DNA from: Diorhabda sublineata
Lineage: Eukaryota; Arthropoda; Insecta; Coleoptera; Chrysomelidae
Direction: 5' to 3'
Assembly: GCF_026230105.1 (NCBI RefSeq)
Contig: NC_079476.1
Coordinates: 2,873,209 to 2,937,208, forward strand
Length of the DNA stretch: 64,000 nt
Positions 1 to 10,587 of this stretch are shown here, in pieces (the first letter of the stretch is position 1; the number at the start of each line of letters is the position of its first letter). The notes beneath the pieces are model-generated. The model searched no databases. It was given only the letters and a program-made list of their open reading frames with translations, and was not told the DNA's origin. The position numbers and the translations under genes were made by a program.

Positions 1-102
1 ATAATTTAAAAAAATGTTTATAAAAATCTTTTTTTATCAATTTTCTTAAAGTCGGTTAAAATTTTTATAATTTTCTAATTTTTTTCTATATTTTTTGACT
101 AG

Positions 103-220
103 GAAAAAATCTAAACCTCCAAAAACTCCCGCCGAGAGACAGCGAGCTTACAGATTGAAAAAAAAATTAATAAAGGAAGCCCAAAATATTCTGGCAATCA
201 ACCAATCTTTTTTAAGTTAA
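103..220 (+). CDS. Candidate terminal coding exon, TPAERQRAYR-type peptide
   Basis: A pyrimidine-rich tract ending in TTTTGACTAG at 102 looks like a 3' splice site. It is followed by 38 open codons (104-217) and TAA at 218-220. The peptide is strongly basic and contains KTPAERQRAYRLKKK. Similar TPAERQRAYR stretches recur, as I recall, in insect proteins of transposon or Helitron-associated origin. No upstream exon can be seen because the window starts here. It could be the last exon of a real gene or a transposon remnant; there is no start codon within it. Confidence 0.3.
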
Positions 221-1204
221 ATAAACTCTTTTTGCGTCTGGTTAGACTATCGAACTTAAGGAGTAAACTCCAGTCGTGCGTCGGAGCTGACAATCACAAT
301 TTTTTTTTAAATATTTCTGTGACATTTTCAGTTTTTATTATTAATCGTATCACATTTTACATATTTAATGTTTTCCAATCTATTTAATAAAAAAATCATA
401 AATTATGGTGTTTATTTTTTTTCTCCGTGGCTGGTTTTGAGAAAAAATTCGACAATAAAAAAAAAATTTCAAATTAAACAAGGATTATAAGTTTTCATTT
501 CCCTTCCTAAAATTTCATATCTCAAAAAATGTTTTGATGTGAAATAAAGTGAGGATTGCTAATTTCACTCTCGTATAATGTAACAGGAATATTGGAAAAA
601 CACTAAAATTTTAGAAAAAAAAATTTTAGTCACCACGGCTGACGAAATTTTGTTTTAGGGAAAATCCATCCTCCTGAATTTGTCGCAGGAGTTTAGAAAA
701 ACCCTGTATTTAAATTTCTACACGTTCTTGCTTCTTAGACCTTTTTTATTTGATTTACTGATAAATTATATTGAAACTATAGTTAAAAATAGATTAAACC
801 TTGAATGTTTTTATAAAAAAATTAATTTTTATAATAAAAAATAGTGAAAAGCAAATCAAAAAGTGTATTTAAATAAATTAGAGTATTATGAATTAGATAA
901 GTGTTTAGTAATAAGTGTTGATGAATACCTAAGTGTATTTAGTGTTATAGTACAAATAAATTACATAAGTGAGATTCACCGTGTATATAAATTGACTTCG
1001 TCGTTTAAGAATCGTTTTAATAAATAAGAATATTACTCCAATGTGTCATCAAAACCTGTCGATCTGCTGTACTTCAAACTATACTTTTTATCACACTTGA
1101 CTTAGTGAGTTTAAAACAAAATTCAAGATTTGCTGTCGTTTTATATTTATTAGGTTATAATAAAATCTTGTATAATAAGAAAATTACTCTCTAATTTTAA
1201 TCAT
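221..1204. other. AT-rich sequence, no gene seen
   Basis: Poly-A and poly-T rich DNA with stops in all frames. I see no coding, RNA or clear repeat signal. Confidence 0.6.
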
Positions 1205-1690
1205 ACTGTAGATACAATCGACCAATTGCAAAAGCATTTTTCCCATTCTGATTGAGGAACGCATCAACCACTTCTTCAGGTGTAGAAACACGTTGACCTC
1301 GCAATTTATTTTTTATCTGCGGAATAAAAATTCGATGTTTTGACTGTTCAAAAACGTTTTTTTTTTAACTAATTTGAGGTGGAGAATGAGTCGTTTTCTG
1401 TGATTGGTTTCCGTTCAGAATTGACTGTTCCACGTTGCTCGTACGAGAGCAAATTTGGTTTGATTTTGCTCGTCTTGAAACACCCATACAGTCGATTTTT
1501 ATGTAGTTCCGGGTTCATATCCTACAGACGTCTTTTGATTTTTTTCATCACTTCTTTGCACCAATCGATAACAGCTTTTTTTGAGCGATTTCAAATTATT
1601 TTGACAACCAAATGAGGATCTTGCAATATCAGCATCGATCTTTCTGGCGCAACAACCGATTTTGGAGGTCATTCACAAAAAGTTTTTCCA
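1205..1690 (-). mobile_element. Degenerate mariner transposase remnant
   Basis: Read on the minus strand, three separate frames give mariner pieces in the expected order: WCKEVMKK near 1540, STVWVFQDEQNQTK near 1480, and KNKLRGQRVSTPEEVVDAF near 1270, followed by a SEWEKCF-like piece. In mariners these lie respectively before the first catalytic Asp region, just after it, and near the C-terminus. Frameshifts and stops break every segment, and the central block carrying the second catalytic Asp is missing or unrecognisable. The lineage appears to be the same as the element at 38.8-40.1 kb. No terminal inverted repeats were recognised. Confidence 0.65.
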
Positions 1691-1719
1691 TTATTGAAAT
1701 TTGTTTTATTATCATCTTA

Positions 1720-4560
1720 AATTTTCTATATGTAAGTTTTTCCGCTATTTTCGATTAGTTGGTAAGCAATTTTCTGAATAGACGAACGGCTTTTATCATG
1801 AGCGATTCGAGCAAATAACCTAATTTTTCTAAAGAAAGAATGGCTCTTAGTAAGAACCACAGCAAATAAGCACTTCATATCCTCTTTGCCCGTTCCGAGG
1901 TAAAATTGAATTTTACAAGCATCCGGTGAATGAGCGAAGAGAGAATTTCGAAGAGATTTAAGTATTGATTAAAAAGCAGCAAGCTCCTGTTCTATTTAAT
2001 ATCTTGTTGACGTCACCGATTATTAAGGATCAGAAAACGATGTCGTTCTTTGTCAAGCGTCTCGTAACGAAATCTTATAACGATAGTGAAGTTTTCATAT
2101 GAATTTTCTCAGTTTCTCACTTCGAAGATCTTTTCCATATTCACTTAAAGTTTACTTAAATTGAAAATACGTTTTTGATACATACATATCAATTAATAGA
2201 TCATTTACGGTATGAATATAAAAGTATTTATAACATTCCAACTATGAATTTAATTTTTAGTACAAAAAACTGAAAACAAACTTGATATGTATGTGTATAA
2301 TCCAAATTGTACACCCACTCAAGCTTAAAATCGACCGAAACCTCGCAATTTTTAAGACGATCTTCTTGAAAATTTGGAATTAAGTTCATCTTACCCTCCT
2401 CTTGAAACCTGACTTGGGCGCAAAGTATTCTTTTTACTTTAAAGGGGTGCAAATCATCCCTTACTTCAATAAATTGAAAACTAATGAATTAAAGCGGTAA
2501 TGGACTATAGTTATGTTCAAATATAATAAATGTTGATTGTTTTGTATCATGACTTTAATATTTTGATATTTTACAGCTCACCTACCCTTAAAAACAACCC
2601 CTTATACAAAGATTATTTAAGAAATGTGGTAAAAAAAATGAAATGTTTTTATTTTGGATTGTAATAGGAGAATTTTTTTCTTCAAGTATTTTTAATAATG
2701 CAACCACCAAATACCACCCTTCGGAATGGAAAAAATTTGCAAATTACTAAATGGGAGCTGTTTTTTTGTGCTTACAATGTAAGTAATATTTCTATTTTTT
2801 ATATGTAACCACCCTTAAAAACTAAACTGATACAGTTATTTAAAAAAAGGGCCGAAAGTATGAAATCATTTTATTTTCGATTTTGAGTAGAAAAAATATA
2901 TATAATTTAAATATAATAAGCCCTACACTGGGCCAAAAGTATGTGTGAAGACAAAATATGATAAAGACTTAAAGAAAAGTCAAAATTTATCTTTCTTTTA
3001 AAAACCATCAAAAAAAAACTAATTTTTAAACAGAAGAGACCTAAAATCAAGAACATTTAGTTGCATGATGCATGAATAAAAGAATAAATACTCCAAAAAG
3101 ATCAAAACTTAGACGTTTCATGATTTTCCAGCATTGTCTCTTGAAAAATGTATTCGGTTTTTTAATAATAACTCGGCTTCCCTTTAAGCTTTTTGCATTC
3201 ATCCATACATCATTTTGTAGGTAATTTCATGAGCTACAAACCCATGAGAGTTGCAACCCTTCTAGGGCCTTTTCTTCAGAGAATTTTGATATTAAAGTGT
3301 AAAAAAAACTTTCCCTTAGCATTGAAATCAATACTTTAAACGCTTATATCTCGTTTAATTTTCAAGCTATGTGAGTTTAAAAGAAAGCAAAATGTTCAAT
3401 AAAATAAAAGCTAAATTTTAGTTATAGAAAAATTCTTTCATTGATCCAATAGTTTTTGAGGTATTTTGAAAAAATAACGTTTTTTTTAAATATTTTTTAA
3501 AAATATACGTGTTCCAAACCATTCAAAGTTTCGTAATGTGTTGTTAGGGCTTAAACATAGATAATTTTACATGGGCTACGATTAATTTCAATTTTGCCTC
3601 ACACGGTGTCAAATTTATCGACATTTTTTAGTTCAAATTCGAGTTATTTAACTTATTTTCGTCATAATTCCCTTAATTTTCATGCTAGACGGATTTATAA
3701 AAGCTCATTTTAAAGGTCTGAAAAAGTACTTTAAAAATGTTTATAACAATTTTTTATGAAAAATTTATCGTTTTTCCCTTATTTGAGCTCAAACCTCTGC
3801 ATAAATGTACGAAAAAGAAAAAATTGGCTGTCAGGGACTCATAAGTTGCTGAATAATATTTAAAAAAATTAATTTAACTAATTTCTTTGTTTTTTTATAA
3901 GCTTCAATTTTTATAAGAATAATTTTTTCCAGAAAAATGCGTAATTTTCGAGTTTTTCGTGGAAAAATGTTGATTGAAAAACGTGTTTTATTTTTAATTT
4001 TCAATCGCGAATAACTCAGAAATTATTGAGTTAAATAAAACACTTAATTCTACATTTTCTTCATAAAATTTAATTCTCTATCGATTCCCGGTTTTATTTT
4101 GAAATTTTAAATTTCCACCCCCGAATAAGGGTGGCATTCACCGCTGGATAGAAGCATACATTGGCACCATATCAGGTTTGTTATTTGCATCAATTTTGAG
4201 CTTCTGTCAAAATTTCAAACTAATCTATGAAGGTCTTTAAAATTGCGAGGTGATTTGCTTGGTTCACTGTACTAAAAATTAGACTTGAAATTTTAGGTTA
4301 GGAAGTTGGAATATTCCAAATTGGGAAGGAAATTTCCGCTGCTATTGTCACCGTTAAAAAGAAGAAAATGAGCTAAACAGTTCAACGTTCACAGGTCAAC
4401 ACTTTTTCGATTTTTAAAAGACTCTCAGAATGAATCAATAACAAATAAAGTTATTAATTGAAAGCCAATTTTTGGTTAAGATATTAAAAATTTGCTGATG
4501 GAGTATGTATTAACTAAGTTTTATGAGTTGATCAGAATGGATCTGCACTGTACCAAAGTA
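1720..4560. other. Non-coding, probably old repeat DNA
   Basis: No open frame of interest. The phrase ACCCTTAAAAAC recurs near 2585 and 2810 in similar surroundings, and the 2900-4260 stretch has the poly-T and poly-A texture of decayed non-coding transposon DNA. I cannot name a family. Confidence 0.4.
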
Positions 4561-4563
4561 TCA

Positions 4564-4956
4564 TTATCTTAGCACTAGGGATTTTATGTTTCCAGCTGCT
4601 CTAACAATTCTAGTCCATTCAGAAATTTCAGGATATGGGATAGTTGTAGCTGCCAAAGATCTCACACATTGAGAAAATGTGGATAAACCTTTCGTTCTAT
4701 AGATAACAGAATATACACATTGCATTCCTCCTCGTGGATAGTTCTTACTTAAGCTTATGCATCGAATAGAGTATAGTTTACCAGAAATATCTGTTTTTCC
4801 ATATCGAGAAACAATCAGAATCAGAAAGGTCCAAGAAAAGAAGCCAAGAACATCGAAATATATATGACTTAGAGTGTTCAAAAAACAACTACGAGATGTT
4901 GTTGTGTAGAAAACAACATTATATAAAGACACAACCACTAACAAAGACAACAACAT
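4564..4956 (-). CDS. Hypothetical ORF with hydrophobic N-terminus
   Basis: From the ATG at 4956 the frame runs about 131 residues. It begins with a hydrophobic stretch (MLLSLLVVVSLYNVVF) and has a second hydrophobic segment (FFSWTFLILIV) near residue 40. I do not recognise a family. A GT dinucleotide in good donor context (TCTGGTAAAC) lies within it near 4785, so the frame might also be an exon running into an intron. It lies next to transposase debris, and chance is a real alternative. Confidence 0.15.
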   Translation of the reverse strand: MLLSLLVVVSLYNVVFYTTTSRSCFLNTLSHIYFDVLGFFSWTFLILIVSRYGKTDISGKLYSIRCISLSKNYPRGGMQCVYSVIYRTKGLSTFSQCVRSLAATTIPYPEISEWTRIVRAAGNIKSLVLR

Positions 4957-5029
4957 TTGAAAAAACAACTTTAAGAAAAGTAAGAAGTTAAATTAAATAC
5001 ATTGGATGGGAATTTATCTCTTAGTCGTT

Positions 5030-5380
5030 TAAGATTTGTACACAACGCTCTGAATTTTGCTTGTTGACTTGTCCATTAAGATGGAAATGAGCTTCATTCG
5101 AAAATAAGATGGTGAACTTTAAAAACCAACCAATCAACTAGTTTATAAAGACAAGTATCTAACCAGCATCCTGAGACTTTAATTTTTGCACCAACTGAAT
5201 TTTGTGAGAGTGCAGTCTGAAATCTTTGAGTAAAACAATGATATCTTTGTATTGGAAAAGAGACTGTAGATTTAATTTTGGAGTGAACAATTGATAACTA
5301 TCTAAATTTAAAGTATTTAGTTTTGACGATACACCAAGACGGTACATATGCGAGATATAAAAAGAGACCAAAATTAGCAC
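5030..5380 (-). mobile_element. Tc1/mariner-superfamily transposase fragment
   Basis: On the minus strand, a frame at about 5160-5220 reads LHSHKIQLVQKLKSQDAG. This matches the pre-catalytic segment (hpyKiqlvQeLkptD) of a transposase family common in insects. A second frame at 5031-5116 reads TILFSNEAHFHLNGQVNKQN. There the DE of the usual FSDEAHF first catalytic motif is altered to NE. The two pieces are in different frames and the C-terminal catalytic half is missing. Same family as the fuller copy at 25.8-26.8 kb. Confidence 0.6.
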
Positions 5381-5714
5381 GGAAAAATAAGGAAAAATAA
5401 ATTAAGGATTTCTATAAAGCAACACTTTGACGAATGAGAACAAAAAACCTTTCAGCATCATCAATTTATATAGGGCAGAAGTTTGAACAATAAAACAATA
5501 AGAAACAAAATAAGCACAGCAACAGAGACCAGCGAGTAGGAAACTGGATTGAAAGGGAACTATGGGGGAGAAGAACGGCGAATTCGTAAACGAAAAATGT
5601 CAAAGAAGAAGGTTGGATAATGGTGCATTTGAAATATAGATTAGTTGTGTAGTAGCCTTCTATAGAACCAAACAAAATTTCAATGTCAAAATATTTTAGC
5701 ACTCAATATTCTCC

Positions 5715-6480
5715 TCTCCCCCAGCGAACCTGGAACGTCTCTAGACCTTTCGAAAAAAATGTTTCTTCTTCGTCTGCAAACTAGACCTCCACAGCTTTTA
5801 TTACCTCCTCGTTGGAAGAAAATTTACTTTTAAAAGATATTATAGTCGGACGGAGCCACATCTGGTGAATAAGGGGTGTAATACAAACCCTAAATCACGA
5901 ATTTTTTGCATGGCAACATGAGATTTGTGTGCAGGGGAGTTGTCCTGCAAAAACAAAACACCTTTGGATAGGTTTCCGCGTCTCTTCTCTTTAATTTTTT
6001 CCCGTAGAGAGGTCAATAATGTCGAATAGTAATCTCAAGGTCTTGGAAGTCTTGGAGAACCAGAATGTCGCCATTCCATCGATTGTTGCTTTGTTTCTGG
6101 ATCGTAGAAATGTACCCAAGTCTCATCCATAGCAACAATTCGGTTTAAGAAGTCTAAATCGTTTCTCATGTCCAAATTGACGTGACTAATATGATGAACG
6201 CCTTCGTATGAAATCCATTTTAGCCAATTCGACGGTCCGATAAAATCATGTCATGAACTGCATCGATATTTTCGGAAACTGACACAGAAACTGGCCTTCC
6301 CGATCGGTCATCAACTTCAATGGAAAATTTACCTCTTTTGAAGCTTGCAGTCCAATTTTTCACGGTCGCATACGAAGGACATTGATCACCAAGGGTATCA
6401 AGCATATCTTCTTGAATCTGCTTACCTCTTAACCCTTTTAAATACAGGTACTTGATGATGACTAATTCTGGTTTACTTTT
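5715..6480 (-). mobile_element. Nearly full-length degenerate mariner
   Basis: Minus-strand reading recovers a mariner transposase in order. The N-terminal helix-turn-helix is at 6405-6220 (DQCPSYATVKNWTASFKRG, then RSGRPVSV). The first catalytic Asp is at about 6140 (AMDETWVHFYDPETKQQS). The second is near 5950 (FLQDNSPAHKSHVA). The third region is near 5880 (PYSPDVAPSDYNIF after allowing one frameshift). The C-terminal part is near 5800-5720 (RFSSNEEV, ADEEETFFSKGLE). Several frameshifts and stops make it inactive. The architecture fits the irritans/SETMAR-like group of DD34D mariners. The terminal repeats are not clear. Confidence 0.85.
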
Positions 6481-7674
6481 TTGACGTCAAACTTTACACT
6501 TACACTTCACTAAGTTATTGTTCTTTGCTATGGTAACGCAATATTTTGTTTATGCCTGGAACTGGTCTGGGTTAACTAGATATCAATACATCCTCGTGTA
6601 CCCAAATAAACTAGGGACAATAAAATATACCGTGCACGATAAAATCTAAATGAATCAAAGGGAATTATAATACTGATGGATCTTAACAAAGAAATATATT
6701 GATTTTACGTTTCGTGACTTATAAAACACTAAACTTTTTCATTGTTTGGGCACGATGCAATGAGCTTTACAATGTATCGTTTCGTAGGTTGCTCCAATGT
6801 GTAAAGCAGGTCTGTCACTATTGAAAAAAAAATCTCATTTTAATTTTCAAATGTTACTATTCCATACATTAATGATTTCAAGTTGACAGAAAAATGTTAT
6901 AACCTTGAGTGCGAAGAGGCACATGATAAAAGTTGGAACAAAGGTAAAAAACGTGTATTTATATTCACCTGTAATATTAATGTAGTCGTTAATAATTACG
7001 AAATAATTATTGAGTAGTTTAAAAGACTTTATGTGTTAAAAATGTTCAATTAAATGTACTTATTATTATTTATTATCATCTAACGACTAACATTTTTTAT
7101 ACAATAATGTACGACTAAACTTTTATGAAATATGAATAATAATTTAAAGTCATAAAAGCTCAAATTTATAATAAATTATATATAATAATGAATTGTATAA
7201 CAATAATTTAATTTAACGGATCGTAATTAAATAGCTTTCCACCAATTAATGAAAAAACTAATAAACACGACAACTTTCAACATTGTGAAAAGGTAGAACC
7301 CGAAATACGAAAATACTCGGAATATAACTTAAATAAAATATTTAATTGTCTACTAAAACAAAATTTTTTTACTCTCTCATATAATTTCGAATTGTGTTGT
7401 GGGTTAAGGACCCAAAATAAAACTATCCAAGAGCTTTTTGAAATTTCACGGTTTCGATCTTTCATTTGATCTTTATCAAAGCTAAAAATCCGAAAATCTT
7501 CATCAAAAATTAAGTTATTATATATTTTTTATATTAATAAAGATCAAATAAAAAATCGAAACGTTGGTTTTTTAAAAAATTATTGGACAGTTTTATTTTG
7601 AGTTTTATACGTTTCAGAAGCTGAAACCATCCCTTGAATTATTTTATAGTAGACGGGCTATTAGTATGGAACAT
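6481..7674. other. AT-rich sequence, no gene seen
   Basis: Flank of the mariner remnant followed by very AT-rich DNA with many TAAT runs. Nothing coding was recognised. Confidence 0.6.
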
Positions 7675-7820
7675 AACTTTTCCAAGGTTAGTGTTAGTAT
7701 AACTTTTCCAAGGTTAGTGTTAGTATAACTTTTCCAAGGTTAGTGTTAGTATAACTTTTCCAAGGTTAGTGTTAGTATAACTTTTCCAAGGTTAGTATTA
7801 GTATAACTTTTTAAAGGTTG
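7675..7820. repeat. 26-bp minisatellite, six units
   Basis: The unit AACTTTTCCAAGGTTAGTG plus TTAGTAT begins at 7675, 7701, 7727, 7753, 7779 and 7805, an exact 26-bp spacing. The first units are essentially identical and the last one decays. Confidence 0.95.
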
Positions 7821-7878
7821 GAATCATTGAGGATTTCTTTCATTCATTTATTCAATTTAGCACGGATGAAACAATTTG

Positions 7879-7902
7879 GTTAGTTAGGTTAGGTTAGGTT
7901 GC
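7879..7902. repeat. Short interstitial TTAGG run
   Basis: TTAG-TTAGG-TTAGG-TTAGG, the insect telomere motif. It is flanked on both sides by copies of GATGAAACARTTTGGT (7865 and 7903), so it sits within a small direct duplication. Confidence 0.75.
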
Positions 7903-8452
7903 TGATGAAACAGTTTGGTACATGATCAACACTTTTTGCCTGAACTGTTTTTATCACAAAACCTTTTCTCTTAGAAATGCTAAGACTTATTTTTGCAAAC
8001 CCTGATCTTTAACTATTTTTTTACACACATGAGATCCATGGGGATTTTTCACAATTTCATTATAATATTATCCATAGAATCCATGCTAAATTCATCTTCT
8101 TTGGAAATAAATCAAGGGTGAATGTCTGTTTTGACTCCTCAATAACATTACGCAAAATTGGAAGCAAATATATGCTTGAACTTATTTTGTATGACTCAGG
8201 ATTTAAAGGGGGCTTCAAAATCCATCAACCAACAACCATAGGTGCATTAAATTAGAATTTAATTTTTCAAAAATAATCTTTTGTTAAGAGGTTACTAAAC
8301 AAGAAATTTTAGAAATTATTATGCATGAAACATCATCCAGTGTATTAAAATATTGAGTAAATATAAGTAAATTGAGAACTATATTGAATTTAAGTATATT
8401 GCTTATTATATAGGACCTACAATAGTTAATTTTCAATTCAAAAAATGCTTAC

Positions 8453-8495
8453 TTCATTTGTTTTACTATTGTACTCTTCCCCGATTCTCCAGCAC
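8453..8495 (-). CDS. G-protein alpha subunit, coding exon 2 (P-loop)
   Basis: On the minus strand, an acceptor TTGTTACAG is followed by exactly 43 bp and a donor GTAAGC. Joined in phase 1 to the exon at 59067-59184, it completes the glycine codon and reads G-AGESGKSTIVKQM plus two bases of a Lys codon. GAGESGKS is the P-loop (G1 box) that binds the guanine-nucleotide phosphates in all G-alpha subunits, and a 43-bp exon at this place is the classic animal G-alpha exon 2. The frame, strand, splice sites and size all agree. Downstream exons (switch regions, NKKD, TCAT motifs) were not found between 1 and 8452 and should lie beyond the window. The exon on its own does not tell Gi/o from other classes. 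Confidence 0.9.
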
Positions 8496-8499
8496 CTGT

Positions 8500-10239
8500 A
8501 ACAAAAAATTGGATTAAAGCATAATTTGCAAATTAACGTATGGGAAATTCTTATGAAATCTTGAAACTCCTGTCCTAGCAGATTTTATAATGAACCTAAC
8601 CGACTTGAGACGTTTATTTTTTCCGAAAGAGCTAAAGGCTAAATATGTTGGTAATAACTTTGAGATTGTACGGGCATTTTTGAGGAATAAAAAATACATA
8701 GTACTCTGAAAGTCCCAGTATCCAGATTAGAACATTGTTTACAGTTTTTATTAACAAGTTTTCAAAAAATCTGTTCGGAACTATGATTGTCTATTGTTAA
8801 AACAAGAAACATTCAAAATTTCTCTGAATTTAGGATCATACGTCACTAAATAGTTCTCTAATGTAACCTCAATATTTGTCTCATGGAAAAAAAATCATTT
8901 CCTCACAGTATTGCCAACAGTCGTTAAGTCGGTTTATATTTGAACATTAGTTTTTGACAGTTGGTAGTACGGTTTCTTGTTCGGAATGGCGAGTTGAGTT
9001 CAGGTTTGTTAGAGTAATTGTTTTAAGAAAATATCATTGTAATTTTTCAAAAATTAAAATTTATTCAACCATATTATCACAGTGATGTAATTAAGTATGT
9101 TTTTAGAGGTAGGAAGCTTAGCGTAAAGCTAGCTAATAACGAAAGGTTATGTTACGAGATATTTTCAGGTTATGATTTGTTTTGTCATTCCCTCACCCTC
9201 ATTTCTTCATTTTGAATAAAAGTGAGAGGATGATCAGTTGTGAGGTATTGACTTTCAGACTAGATCGACTACGTTTTCGTACACTTTTGCTTATTGAAAA
9301 TGAAAAAGACAAAAGCTTGTAGAAACTAAAAATCAAACATGTAAATAAATAAATAAATATGCAAATAAAATAAAATTTCAATATACAGAATAAAACCACA
9401 ATTAGTAACCAAATTATGGGTAATAATTAGTATATACAGAGAGTAGAAGGCACTTTCCAGTAAATATGCCTTCAAATTATTGTGCAATGCGGGTAAAGAT
9501 GATGTCGCTTTGATTTCAATTGGCAAGTGATTGTGCATTTTTTGCATTGTAAAATATTGAGCCCGCAACTATTTCTAAACACGGAGTAGGTATGTAAAGG
9601 TCGTGGATAGCCATGCTATCAAAGTATAAGCATGTTTATGTTCTTAATTTACATAAATGTTAATATGTCATTCTCAAGTTATGTAATCAAAACTGATAAT
9701 ATTCCAGAATGATAATATGCGTTATAAAGGATGAGTCATTTGACCAAGATAAATGTTTCAGCACTCGTATAAGGATAGGTTCTAAGTAAAAATGTCAAAC
9801 TTTATACTGGCAATGTCAAATTTGATATTCACATCAGTGTTGCCATATCTCAAAGCTTAAGTAGCAACCTATGAAGCATTTTCTGGCTGTTCGTCATGTT
9901 CTCATTTCAGACACTCTCAAACATATTTAAAATACTGATTTCTGTACTCTGTACTCTCTATTAGACCTTGTATCTACGTCAAATTGTCACAAAATCTAAA
10001 ATTACATAGAAAAATAGCAAGAGTCAGAATTTTTAATCTTTTAAAGAAGTCCCTGCAGTGAGCCCTGCTGCTTAGTCCGACTAGATATCTCTTTAGTAGA
10101 CTGTTGAGGATGTGGTTAAGTTCAGATTTTTGGAAACTGGAAATTTTTCAGTCAGCAATATGTAACTTCCCTTTCAATGAATTATTCAAAACAAGCCCTT
10201 AGAATTTTACAGATTCAACGACGTCAATGATGATGTTAT
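8500..10239. other. Intronic AT-rich sequence, no gene seen
   Basis: Only low-complexity features are evident, such as an (AAAT)n run near 9340-9360. Short open frames here look like chance. Confidence 0.55.
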
Positions 10240-10488
10240 TTAAGGCCGCTTGACATCATGCATGATGAAGTTCATCTGATTGTTCCATGCAAGATCTTGA
10301 CATTATCGGTTTTGTGCCGTTTCTATTGCATGCAAGTTGCAATCTAGTTACTTTTGACATAACAGATCAGCTATGTAGAAAATGTTAGTAAAAATTTGAG
10401 GTTAGGAATTTATTTACTTTTAATGTTTTCAGAGACTTGCAAGCAATTTCTTGTACGTTATTATTGCATTGTGTCAAGCGGTCGTTAA
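10240..10488. mobile_element. Small MITE with TTAA flanks
   Basis: GGCCGCTTGACA begins at 10244 and its near-perfect inverse TGTCAAGCGGTCG ends at 10484. TTAA lies directly outside both ends (10240-10243 and 10485-10488). The interior is about 240 bp and non-coding. A TTAA duplication suggests piggyBac-type mobilisation; if only TTA or TAA is the duplication, a PIF/Harbinger origin is equally possible. Confidence 0.55.
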
Positions 10489-10587
10489 TAAAAAAGGCTG
10501 CTATGTATTTTTTAATGATAAAACTTTGCTTTTAGAATAATATATCCTAATCGAATTTCAAGACAATTCTCATAATAGTTGGTTTAT

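Noticed and set aside
1..8452. Search for G-alpha exon 3 and later exons
   Set aside because: No minus-strand text resembling IIHE, YKPVVYSNTIQS, DVGGQ or NKKD was found, so these exons are taken to lie outside the window.
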